Both the position numbers and the translations under genes were made by a program. DNA of 64,000 nt from an uncultured Archangium sp. (GTDB taxonomy: Bacteria; Myxococcota; Myxococcia; Myxococcales; Myxococcaceae). The stretch is taken from positions 1 to 64,000 of the forward strand of contig CAIVGN010000050.1 in NCBI GenBank assembly GCA_903905455.1. The letters run 5' to 3'. The notes under the pieces were generated by a model, which was given only the letters and a program-made list of their open reading frames with translations, searched no databases and was not told where the DNA came from. Below are positions 54,265 through 64,000 of this stretch, piece by piece. How positions within the stretch are numbered: position 1 is the first letter of the stretch; each line of letters begins with the position of its first letter.

Positions 54265-54854
54265 AGCTGATGGGCAAGGACATCACGACGGCGAAGGTCA
54301 TGGCCTTCGTCGGAGACAGGCTCGCGGCGCGTGGGCTCTTCGCGCCGGCCCCAAGCGATCTCACCCCCGAAGGCGTGGCCGCCCGGGTCGACCCGCTCTC
54401 GTACAACGTGCAGGCGCTCGAAGAGAACGCCGACGCCACGCGCGGGCTGCCGCTCGAGACGCACCGCGACGGGCTGGCGGGCCGCGCCGTGGTGCTGGCC
54501 AAGCAGCTCTTCCGCAAGGCGGGGCAGGTGTTCATCAACGAGGCCCTCGGCCGCCAGGGCGTGTTCAACGGGCACGTGCGCGACTCGTACGCGCAGCTCT
54601 CGGCGGAGGTGATCAAGCTCCGGCAGCGCGTCGCCGAACTGGAGCAGCAGAAGGTCGTCGCTGCGCCGCCCGTGCCCTTGCCGGCGCCGGTCCTCGCCAA
54701 GCCGCTCCCGCCTCCGCCCCCCGCGCCGAAGCAGCCCGTGGCCGCGAAGGCGCCTGCGAAGGCCGCGCCCGTGGCGAAGAAGCCCACCCGGCCCGTGCCT
54801 GCGCCGCCGTCGGCCCCGCGCCCCCCGCCGCGCAACTCGCGCCGCGGGAAGTAA
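54261..54854 (+). CDS. Coiled-coil accessory protein of the glycosyltransferase locus
   Basis: 197 residues from ATG 54261, overlapping the previous stop. Residues 40-130 resemble the N-terminal helical module found ahead of some polysaccharide-locus methyltransferases (D-P-L-S-Y-N-V-Q-A-L-E-E-N-A-D; P-L-E-T-H-R-D-G-L; F-N-G-H-V-R-D-S-Y-A-Q-L). A coiled coil (K-L-R-Q-R-V-A-E-L-E-Q) follows. The last 70 residues are a Pro/Ala/Lys-rich basic tail ending S-R-R-G-K. Here the module stands alone with no methyltransferase domain. It is probably a scaffold or partner of the double transferase (inference). Confidence 0.7.
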   Translation: MKLMGKDITTAKVMAFVGDRLAARGLFAPAPSDLTPEGVAARVDPLSYNVQALEENADATRGLPLETHRDGLAGRAVVLAKQLFRKAGQVFINEALGRQGVFNGHVRDSYAQLSAEVIKLRQRVAELEQQKVVAAPPVPLPAPVLAKPLPPPPPAPKQPVAAKAPAKAAPVAKKPTRPVPAPPSAPRPPPRNSRRGK

Positions 54855-54880
54855 TCAGCGCGCAGGCCCGTCAGCGCGGC

Positions 54881-56881
54881 TCACCGCTTCGCGTCCTGGA
54901 GCTCCACCAGCTCGCGTACCGAGGCGTAGTCCGCCTCTCGCGCCGAGACGAAGCCCGAGATGCGCTCCATCGTCCCGCGTGGTTGCTCAGCGGGGGGCCG
55001 GTAGCTGAGGACCGCCTCGAGCAGCGCCGCCGCATCCGCCGGGGCCACCCCGGGACCGGCGACGATGCTGTCCTGCGGCGCGTGACCGGTGAGGGCGACC
55101 TGGCGAAGCCCCGTGGCCTCGACGCCCTGGGTCACCGCGCTGAGCAGGGCCGCCGAGTACGTCGCGCCTGCCTGGCATCGGCCTTCGAGCACGTCGCGCA
55201 ACACCTGCAGGTGGTTGCCGCTCGTGACGACGGTGACGTCCTTCGACCAGTCGAGGCCCGCCTTCCGCGCGGCGACCTGGGGAAACAGCATGCCGGTGGT
55301 GGACTCCGCGTCAGGCACGCACAGCGACTTCCCCTTGAGGTCGGCGACCGTCGTGATGCCCGACGAGTCGAGGGCGACGAGGACGCCATCGTTGCCGGAG
55401 CTGCCCCCGACCAGCTTGAGCGCCAGCGCGTGGATGCGTGGCTCGCGCTTCGCCGTGCGAACGAACAGCGCCGGGGGCATCGCCGCGAATTCGACCCCGC
55501 CGTCGAGGAGCTGATCGGCGAGCTCGTGGTAGCTCGCGGTGAACACGAACGAGACGGGACGACCGGTCTGCCGCTCGAGATGCAGCCGCATCGGCTCGAT
55601 GTCGGTGGACAGCACCTGCTGGTCGAGGGTGGGAGGCCAGCCGACGCGCAGCGCCGGCCCCTCGAGCACCGGATGTCGAAACACGACGAAGCCCGCAGAC
55701 GCGCCCACGCTCACGGCGAAGACCGCGACCAGCGCCGCCAGCTTCCAGAGTCCCCGCTTCGGGGCCGGAGCCGCGACGACCGGAGCACGCGGCAGCAGCC
55801 CCGGAGCGAGCTTGCGGCTGGGAGGGGAGACGCTGGGCAGCGTCTGCGTCACGTGCTTCGTGGTGACGGGCTCGTCGTTGGAGAAGCCATCCCGCTTCAC
55901 GCGTTCGACCGCCGCCCTCACTGCGGCCTCGTTCGACTTGAGCTGCTCGTCCACCAGGCCGTGCACGTACGCCCCGACCTCGTCGGCCCCGTGTCGGATC
56001 CCCGCGTCGTCCGCCGCGGACTCGAGCGCCCGTCGAAGCTCGTCAGCGGTGGCGAAGCGCTCGTCGCGCGCCACGCGGAGCGCCTTCATCACCACTTTCG
56101 AGAGCGCGGGTGGAAGGCCCGCGCGCACGCGCCCCGGGTCCTGGCTCTCTCCGCCGGTGATGGCCTGCATGGTGGCCAGTTCGTTCTCGCGCTTGAAGAG
56201 CCGGTGGAGCGTGAGCAACTCCCAGGCGACGATGCCGAGCGCGAACACGTCGCAGCGGCGATCGAGCTTCTCCATGAGCACCTGCTCCGGCGCCATGTAG
56301 TGCACCTTGCCCTTGAGCGCGCCCGTGCGCGTGGTGTCGGCGCCGTGCTCGGTGGCCTTGGCGATGCCGAAGTCGAGCAGCTTCACGTGACCGCCACCCG
56401 TCACCATCAGGTTGTGCGGCGAGATGTCGCGGTGCACCAGCCCGAGCAGCTTCCCCTGCGGGTCCGCCAGCTCGTGCGCCGCGTGCGCGCCGGCACAGGC
56501 TTGCGCGATGAGCCCGATGACGACCCCGAGCGGGATCTCCTTCCCTTCGTCGGCCGCCGTCCTGACCAGGTCGCGGAGGCTGACCCCGCTGACGTGCTCC
56601 ATCGCGATGAACGCCGTGCCGTCGACTTCGCCCAGCTCGTAGACCTGCACGATGTTGGGGTGGTTGAGGCGCGCGACCCAGCGGGCCTCCTGCAGGAACA
56701 TCTCGCGGAAGTCGGCCTTCTGGGCGAGGTGCGGCAGGGCGCGCTTGATGACCACCACGCGCTCGAAGTCGTGGAGCCCGCGCTCGAGCGCGAGGAAGAT
56801 CTCCGCCATGCCGCCGACCTCGAGGCGGTGCACCAGCTCGAAGCGGCCGAGGTGCACCCGGGGCGAACTGGAGTCCGACAT
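54881..56881 (-). CDS. Receptor-type Ser/Thr kinase with periplasmic PhnD-like binding domain
   Basis: 666 residues from ATG 56881. The kinase domain spans about 12-285: V-G-G-M-A-E-I-F, V-V-I-K-R-A, H-R-D-I-S-P-H-N-L near residue 150, D-F-G, and Y-M-A-P-E. A Pro-rich linker and one membrane helix at about 377-400 (A-A-L-V-A-V-F-A-V-S-V-G-A-S-A-G-F-V) follow. The external domain (about 405-640) has the pattern of PhnD/phosphonate-type periplasmic binding proteins: L-D-Q-Q-V-L-S-T-D-I-E-P-M, F-T-A-S-Y-H-E-L, L-K-G-K-S-L-C-V-P-D-A-E-S-T-T-G, S-G-N-H-L-Q-V-L and A-T-Y-S-A-A-L-L. It looks like a one-protein sensor that couples ligand binding to protein phosphorylation. The ligand is unknown. Confidence 0.93.
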   Translation of the reverse strand: MSDSSSPRVHLGRFELVHRLEVGGMAEIFLALERGLHDFERVVVIKRALPHLAQKADFREMFLQEARWVARLNHPNIVQVYELGEVDGTAFIAMEHVSGVSLRDLVRTAADEGKEIPLGVVIGLIAQACAGAHAAHELADPQGKLLGLVHRDISPHNLMVTGGGHVKLLDFGIAKATEHGADTTRTGALKGKVHYMAPEQVLMEKLDRRCDVFALGIVAWELLTLHRLFKRENELATMQAITGGESQDPGRVRAGLPPALSKVVMKALRVARDERFATADELRRALESAADDAGIRHGADEVGAYVHGLVDEQLKSNEAAVRAAVERVKRDGFSNDEPVTTKHVTQTLPSVSPPSRKLAPGLLPRAPVVAAPAPKRGLWKLAALVAVFAVSVGASAGFVVFRHPVLEGPALRVGWPPTLDQQVLSTDIEPMRLHLERQTGRPVSFVFTASYHELADQLLDGGVEFAAMPPALFVRTAKREPRIHALALKLVGGSSGNDGVLVALDSSGITTVADLKGKSLCVPDAESTTGMLFPQVAARKAGLDWSKDVTVVTSGNHLQVLRDVLEGRCQAGATYSAALLSAVTQGVEATGLRQVALTGHAPQDSIVAGPGVAPADAAALLEAVLSYRPPAEQPRGTMERISGFVSAREADYASVRELVELQDAKR

Positions 56882-57102
56882 CGGCGACGAGCCTATTCCC
56901 GAACCGCCCCGGGACGGGCGCGTTCCGGTTCTTTCAGCGGGTCACGCCTCGAGCACGCGGAAGCCGGCGGCGTGGTCTCCGGGGTGTGCCGGGAGGCGCG
57001 CCTCGGCGGAGGCAGCGGTGCCGCGAGGGTTCCCCGGGACCCGTGCCAGCGCCGCCGACGGACCCGCGTCCCCTGCCGCGCAGTTCGCGCCAGGGGGCGT
57101 GC

Positions 57103-58455
57103 TCAGAGCGTATTGCCCGCCAGCGTCTCGAGCAGTGCGCGCAGCGTCGCGTTGGCTGGCTCGAGCGTGACGGGGTAGGGCCGCGACCAGCCCGTGCTGC
57201 CGGTACAGCCCGCGCCGAAGACCAGCGGGGCGGTGCTGTCGCTGGTGGTCACCAGGCCCACGCCATCGAGGGTGCCGTTGGTCTCGCAGCGCGTGGCGTC
57301 ATTGGCCTGCGAGAGCGCGTCCTTGAGCTGCGGCGTGCGGCGGAAGAGGGACTGCTCGACGCGCATGCGGGCCAAGTCCTGCGACTGGGCTCCGAAGCTC
57401 TCGCGGTAGGGCGCGAGGTACAGCCAATCGTACATGTGCCAGTCGTCGAAGAAGCAGTCCCACAGGTCGACGATGCCGTAGCGGGCCTGCGGGTGCCGGC
57501 GCCCGGTGCCCTTGAAGTAGCTGTGGTGCCAGGAGATGGTGATCGCCGCGTCGACCATCTGCGAGGCGTCGCCGTTGCCCACCAGCAACACCTTCTCCCA
57601 GTTCTCGAAGCGCAGCCACGCCAGCGTGATGTCCTTGCTCCCGAAGATGACCGACATGGCCTCGTCGACGTGTGACGAGTCTCCGTTGTTGCCCGTGGCG
57701 CGGAAGGTGACGTGGTCCACCACCACGCGCTCTGAAGGCCCGAGGGTCGGGTCGCCGATGCGCAGCCCATCTTCTGATTGCAGGTTCACGTCGACGATCG
57801 CGAGGTTGGTGATGATCACCTCGTCGCTCCCCGCGAGGATGAGGCCGCGGTTGGTCAGCGTGATGGAGTGGCCCCGGCCGTCGATGGTGATGTTCGAGGG
57901 CACGAGCAGCGAGCTGAGCAGGGTGATGGTGCCGTCCACCTGGAAACGGACGAGGCGCGGGCCGGGCGGGTTGTTGAGCCCCTCGCGCAGGGAGCCGGGG
58001 CCCGAGTCGTTCAGGGTGGTGACGAAGTACTCGTCGTAGCCGGGCTGCCAGCCGCCCTTCGTGGCCGCGCCGAAGCCTTCGATGGGGAAGTCGGGGCCGA
58101 GGCCGGCATCGAGTGGCGCGCCTGCGTCGGTGGATGGGCCCGCGTCGAGCATGACGCCTGCGTCGGCGGTCGGGCCTGCGTCGAGCATCGCTCCCGCGTC
58201 GAGTGTTGCTCCCGCGTCGAGTGTTGCTCCCGCGTCGAGTGTTGCTCCCGCGTCGAGTGTTGCTCCCGCGTCGAGTGTTGCTCCCGCGTCGGGTGTTGCT
58301 CCCGCGTCGGGTGTTGCTCCCGCGTCGGCGGTCGTGCCTGCGTCGGCGGGTGCGCCCGCATCGCCTTCAGGCTCCACCGGGGTGGGCGCTCCGCAGGCGG
58401 CGAGAACAAGAGAAAGGGCGAGGGCGATTCGTCGCACCCCCGCCCTCAAGCACAT
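57103..58455 (-). CDS. Pectate-lyase-like (PL1) lipoprotein with DAG-repeat linker
   Basis: 450 residues from ATG 58455 (an upstream in-frame TTG at 58473 is possible). The signal MCLRAGVRRIALALSLVLAAC has lipobox L-A-A-C. Residues about 25-110 are D-A-G-A-T/L repeats. The rest is a right-handed beta-helix: L-R-E-G-L, I-T-I-D-G-R-G, D-E-A-M-S-V near residue 240, F-E-N-W-E-K-V-L-L-V-G near residue 255, and W-H-H-S-Y-F-K-G-T-G-R-R-H-P-Q-A-R-Y-G, which carries the R-x-P-x-x-R catalytic signature of family 1 lyases. Substrate could be pectate or another uronide. It is on the same strand as secA, 69 bp downstream, with a palindrome between. Confidence 0.9.
   Translation of the reverse strand: MCLRAGVRRIALALSLVLAACGAPTPVEPEGDAGAPADAGTTADAGATPDAGATPDAGATLDAGATLDAGATLDAGATLDAGATLDAGAMLDAGPTADAGVMLDAGPSTDAGAPLDAGLGPDFPIEGFGAATKGGWQPGYDEYFVTTLNDSGPGSLREGLNNPPGPRLVRFQVDGTITLLSSLLVPSNITIDGRGHSITLTNRGLILAGSDEVIITNLAIVDVNLQSEDGLRIGDPTLGPSERVVVDHVTFRATGNNGDSSHVDEAMSVIFGSKDITLAWLRFENWEKVLLVGNGDASQMVDAAITISWHHSYFKGTGRRHPQARYGIVDLWDCFFDDWHMYDWLYLAPYRESFGAQSQDLARMRVEQSLFRRTPQLKDALSQANDATRCETNGTLDGVGLVTTSDSTAPLVFGAGCTGSTGWSRPYPVTLEPANATLRALLETLAGNTL
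58196..58321. repeat. Seven tandem 18-bp repeats coding for the DAGATL linker
   Basis: The unit gcgtcgagtgttgctccc occurs seven times: the first five identical, and the last two with one change (gggtgt). On the minus strand it encodes A-T-L/P-D-A-G units of the pectate-lyase-like lipoprotein. The near-identity of copies points to recent expansion by slippage or recombination, in steps that keep the frame. Confidence 0.95.
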
Positions 58456-58478
58456 CGGTACGGGCTGCGGCAAATCGG

Positions 58479-58518
58479 CCCCTCACCCTGGCCCTCTCCC
58501 CGCGCGCGGGGAGAGGGA
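58479..58518. repeat. REP-like intergenic palindrome (CCCTCTCCCC/GGGGAGAGGG)
   Basis: A perfect 26-bp palindrome (58492-58517) sits after a CCCCTCACCCTGG lead. It lies between the secA stop (58526-58524) and the start of the PL1 gene (58455) on the same strand. The same kind of CCCTCACC-N-GGCCCTCTCCCC element is repeated in intergenic regions of many proteobacterial genomes (from general knowledge). It may fold in the mRNA and lower read-through from secA. Confidence 0.7.
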
Positions 58519-58523
58519 ACTCG

Positions 58524-61334
<2,811 letters not shown>

Positions 61335-61450
61335 GGGGGTCCTTCTTTCGGAAAGCTGGGCCGATTGCCACAGCAGAGTTGAACGTCAAAACGGGCGCGG
61401 GCCCTCGACGGGCCGTGCTGGGGAAAACCACGAAGGGACCTGCGGTTTGC

Positions 61451-61726
61451 TCAGGTCGCCTGGCGGCGCTGGTGCTGCACGAAGCGCAACGCGCGCGCGC
61501 TCGAGCCTTCGGGGCTCGCGGGCTCGACGACGTCACTGCGTGAAGACCACCGGTGCGTGCCGGCCAGGCTCGGCGCCACCATCGCGCTCGACGCCGTGCT
61601 CGCCACGCTGTGCCGCACCGCGCTGCTGACCACCGAGTACCCACCCGACGGCAGCTCCACGCGCGCGACCAGGCTCTGTGCCACGAGCACAGGGAGGCCG
61701 AACGCCAGGAGCAACAGCACGCGCAT
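61451..61726 (-). CDS. Small putative secreted protein
   Basis: 91 residues from ATG 61726. The N-terminus MRVLLLLAFGLPVLVA-QS is a plausible signal peptide. The rest is Ser/Ala/Val-rich with no recognisable motif and ends R-F-V-Q-H-Q-R-R-Q-A-T. Overlapping frames exist, but only this one begins with a signal sequence. There is no Shine-Dalgarno. It lies between secA and the rRNA methyltransferase gene. Real coding is plausible but not certain. Confidence 0.45.
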   Translation of the reverse strand: MRVLLLLAFGLPVLVAQSLVARVELPSGGYSVVSSAVRHSVASTASSAMVAPSLAGTHRWSSRSDVVEPASPEGSSARALRFVQHQRRQAT

Positions 61727-61868
61727 GCGGGGCGCACCATGACACAGCTTGCGCGCACGTCACGCTTCACCCGCCCAGACGGAGAGTTTGGCTCAGCCCC
61801 GCCGCGCCGGCCCCACGTCCCCGGGACTGCGCCTCGCCACGCGGCACACCTCGTGCGATACGCGGCCC

Positions 61869-62993
61869 ATGAAGAAGGGCAACCAGCGAAAGCACGAGAC
61901 CCGCGACTCGTGGCACGTGTCCCCCGAGCAGAAGCGCCCGCCGCCGCCCAAGGTCGAGCCGCCCAAGCGCATCAAGGTGCCGCCCATGCCCGCGGTGACC
62001 ATCGTGCCCGAGCCCGGCCGCTGGCTGTGGACCTGCCGCGCCGGCTTCGAGGCCCAGCTCTGGGAAGAGCTCGCGTGGGGCAAGAAGAACCCCTTCCTCC
62101 TCGGGCCGGGCCTGGTGTCGTCCGACCCGTTCACCGGCGAGAACCCGCTGCCCCAGCCGCCCACCTTCGCGCGCATGGGCTTCATGATCAGCGACGTGGT
62201 GCGCACCCCCGCCGACGCCGCGGCCTCGCTGCCCGACGAGCCCACCAAGGTGCAGGTCTGGGTGCCCGACACCGACGTGGCCAACGCCCGCTCCGGTGAG
62301 GCCGCTGCGTGGGAAGACACCATCGCCGCCATCCGCGCCGAAGAGGGCCTGGTCGACCCCGAGACCCCGTGGAAGGCGAGCGAGGCCGGTGGGTGGCTGG
62401 GCCAGGTGTGCCTCATCGGCCCCGGCGTGGCCGTGGTCGGCCGGGTGCGCGCCCGCGACGCGATCTCCCTGAGCGCCGGTGGCCGGGCCCGCATGAAGCG
62501 CACCCAGGACGCCCCGTCGCGCGCCGCCATGAAGCTCGACGAGGCCATCGACTGGTACAACGTCACGCCCGGCAAGGGCGACCTGTGCGTCGATCTCGGC
62601 AGCGCCCCCGGCGGCTGGACGCGTCGCCTCGTCGAGCGTGGCGCCCGCGTGTGGAGCGTGGACCCGGCCAGCCTCTCGCCCGACGTCCTCAAGCTCCCCC
62701 GGGTGAAGCACTTCCAGGAGAGCGCCTTCGACTTCACCCCCGAGCACCCCGTCGACTGGCTGTTCTGCGACATGGCCTGGCGGCCCCTCGAGGTGGCTCA
62801 GCTGCTCGGCAAGTGGTGCCGCAAGGGCTACGCCGCGCAGCTCATCGCCAACATCAAGCTGCCCATGAAGGACAAGCTGCCCACGCTCTTCCGCGTGCGG
62901 CACACCCTGGTCGAGGCCGGGTGGAAGCAGGTGCGCATGCGCCAGCTCTACCATGACCGCGACGAGATCACGGTGACCGCCCGAAGGGTGTGA
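61869..62993 (+). CDS. RlmM-like 23S rRNA 2'-O-methyltransferase (RrmJ/FtsJ fold)
   Basis: 374 residues from ATG 61869, with a TACGCG box 10 nt upstream. It starts with a basic tail (K-K-G-N-Q-R-K-H-E). Residues about 45-200 form the THUMP-like N-terminal part. The methyltransferase part has S-R-A-A-M-K-L-D-E near residue 220, V-D-L-G-S-A-P-G-G-W-T near residue 242, D-W-L-F-C-D-M near residue 297, N-I-K-L-P-M-K near residue 335, and H-D-R-D-E-I-T-V near the end, consistent with the K-D-K-E tetrad of this fold. RlmM of E. coli methylates C2498. The same target here is an inference. Confidence 0.88.
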   Translation: MKKGNQRKHETRDSWHVSPEQKRPPPPKVEPPKRIKVPPMPAVTIVPEPGRWLWTCRAGFEAQLWEELAWGKKNPFLLGPGLVSSDPFTGENPLPQPPTFARMGFMISDVVRTPADAAASLPDEPTKVQVWVPDTDVANARSGEAAAWEDTIAAIRAEEGLVDPETPWKASEAGGWLGQVCLIGPGVAVVGRVRARDAISLSAGGRARMKRTQDAPSRAAMKLDEAIDWYNVTPGKGDLCVDLGSAPGGWTRRLVERGARVWSVDPASLSPDVLKLPRVKHFQESAFDFTPEHPVDWLFCDMAWRPLEVAQLLGKWCRKGYAAQLIANIKLPMKDKLPTLFRVRHTLVEAGWKQVRMRQLYHDRDEITVTARRV

Positions 62994-63035
62994 AGGCCCT
63001 TGAAGTCGGCGCGCCTTCAGGGTGCAGTCCGGCCA

Positions 63036-64000
63036 ATGTTCAGCCCCCTGCTCCTGCTCGTGCTCGCCGCGGACCCCACCCCCGGCCTGGCGGTGATGGA
63101 CTTCGCCGTCGAAGGTGCGCCCCCGGAGATCGGCGCCGCCACGTCGGGCCTCGTGGCCCACGAGCTCGAGCGGCTGCAGCTCTTCCGCGTCACCACCGCC
63201 GAGACCACCCGCGTCATCCTCGGAGTCGAGCGGCAGCGGCAGCTGCTGGGCTGTGACAACTGCTCGGGCGGCAGCCTGGGCGAGCTGACCAGCTTCGAGT
63301 ACCTGGTGACCGGCAAGCTGCTGCGCACCGGGCCGGCCAAGGAGCCGAAGTACAACCTCATGCTCACCCTGATGAAGGTCGGCAGCGCCTCGCCGCTCTC
63401 GTCGGTGCGCGTCGAGGCGAAGGGCGAAGAGAAGCTCCTGCAGGAAGTGCCGCCGGCCACGCTCAAGCTGGTGGGCAAGCTGCTCGAGGGGCGCCAGGGC
63501 TCGATGGTGGTCGCCTCGTCCGAGGTCGGCGCCGCGGTGAAGATCGACGACACCCAGGTGGGCACCACGCCGCTGCAGGCCCGCGTACCCGTCGCCGCCG
63601 GCCCCCACCTGCTCACCGTCGAGAAAGACGGCTTCTCGCAGGTGCGCAAGGAAGTCCGCGTCAGCGCCGACCAGGTGTCCGACGAGTTCGTGCGCCTCGT
63701 GCCCAGCCCCGACATGGCCGAGCAGTACGAGGCCCGGGCCGCCCGCTTCCGCGCCCTGGCGTGGACGGCCACCGGCCTGGGCGTGGCGGGCCTCGCGGCC
63801 TTCGTCACCGGCACCGTGGTGGCCAACCAGAAGTACGGCGACCCGCAGACGGTCAACACCTTCGCCTGGCACCGCAAGTTCGTCTCCGAGGGCATCGAGG
63901 CCGACCTCGGCTGCGACACCTCCAGCTCCACCACCCCGTTGCCCTGCGATCACCGCGGCAGCGCCGGCGCGCTCAAGGCGGAGATCGAGACCTTCCAGAC
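63036..64000 (+). CDS. PEGA-domain protein (truncated by the window end)
   Basis: 321 codons are present from ATG 63036; the C-terminus is outside. The signal MFSPLLLLVLAAD precedes an N-terminal module (about 15-125; L-A-V-M-D-F, then E-L-E-R, L-G-C-D-N-C, L-G-E-L) that matches in layout the module after Met1096 of the kelch fusion protein. A PEGA domain follows at about 165-235 (V-G-A-A-V-K-I-D-D-T-Q-V-G-T-T-P-L; L-T-V-E-K-D-G-F). One membrane helix at about 245-270 (A-W-T-A-T-G-L-G-V-A-G-L-A-A-F-V-T) comes next. It is a probable envelope protein. The full length is unknown. Confidence 0.82.
   Translation, partial: MFSPLLLLVLAADPTPGLAVMDFAVEGAPPEIGAATSGLVAHELERLQLFRVTTAETTRVILGVERQRQLLGCDNCSGGSLGELTSFEYLVTGKLLRTGPAKEPKYNLMLTLMKVGSASPLSSVRVEAKGEEKLLQEVPPATLKLVGKLLEGRQGSMVVASSEVGAAVKIDDTQVGTTPLQARVPVAAGPHLLTVEKDGFSQVRKEVRVSADQVSDEFVRLVPSPDMAEQYEARAARFRALAWTATGLGVAGLAAFVTGTVVANQKYGDPQTVNTFAWHRKFVSEGIEADLGCDTSSSTTPLPCDHRGSAGALKAEIETFQ

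Overview
The window is very G+C-rich and almost completely coding. It fits a member of the Myxococcota. The evidence is indirect: many secreted lipoproteins with 'DAG'-repeat linkers, a kelch protein carrying a MYXO-CTERM-like sorting signal, three Ser/Thr protein kinases with extra sensory domains, DUF4388 and stand-alone PilZ signalling proteins, HEAT and kelch lipoproteins, and a mix of housekeeping and signalling genes. I see no rRNA, tRNA, CRISPR array, insertion sequence, phage or integrase gene, so this looks like ordinary chromosome.

Layout. 1-2.1 kb (minus): prmA-rsmE and a partial Pro/Ala-rich protein. 2.2-4.4 kb (plus): a translationally coupled trio of a Cys-rich lipoprotein, a START-like protein and a lipoprotein. 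4.4-8.8 kb (minus): a very large kelch lipoprotein that continues past a sorting-signal-like segment into a second exported module. 9-11.3 kb: an unknown protein, an arginase-family enzyme and a small Cys-rich lipoprotein. 11.3-14.9 kb: a divergent pair, a HEAT lipoprotein and a 573-residue protein with CYTH-like segments, ending at a clear terminator. 15-20 kb: fmt, one or two coiled-coil membrane proteins with a frame change, a TonB-dependent receptor and a lipoprotein. 20-26 kb: a beta-barrel protein, a dehydroquinase-like pseudoenzyme coupled to rsmB, a lipoprotein and an S9 peptidase. 26-29.5 kb (minus): RNase Z and a divergent membrane pyrophosphatase.

29.6-40 kb holds a diguanylate cyclase, a double-receiver DUF4388 regulator, an ABC1/UbiB kinase, two coupled sulfatase-fold proteins with Thr where formylglycine-type sulfatases have Cys/Ser, and a membrane Ser/Thr kinase. 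40-44.3 kb: a zinc-ribbon Yip1-type protein, a deoC with an unusual Cys-rich N-terminal extension, a phosphohexose/phosphopentose mutase and a beta-barrel protein. deoC and the mutase could work in sequence, converting deoxyribose-1-phosphate to deoxyribose-5-phosphate and then to glyceraldehyde-3-phosphate plus acetaldehyde.

44.3-50.5 kb is a signalling block: a VWA protein, a kinase-WD40 fusion, a receiver-PP2C phosphatase and a STAS antagonist. 50.5-54.9 kb is a small glycan locus: two glycosyltransferase genes (one a tandem double transferase), a PilZ protein and a coiled-coil companion. 54.9-61.3 kb holds a receptor kinase whose external part is a PhnD-like binding domain, a PL1 pectate-lyase-like lipoprotein, and secA. 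The window ends with an RlmM-like rRNA methyltransferase and a truncated PEGA-domain protein.

Most worth follow-up: the PhnD-sensor kinase, the kelch/MYXO-CTERM fusion, the dehydroquinase-like pseudoenzyme, the deoC extension, the non-formylglycine sulfatase pair, and a recurrent TA-rich box 10-16 nt upstream of start codons that suggests leaderless transcription.
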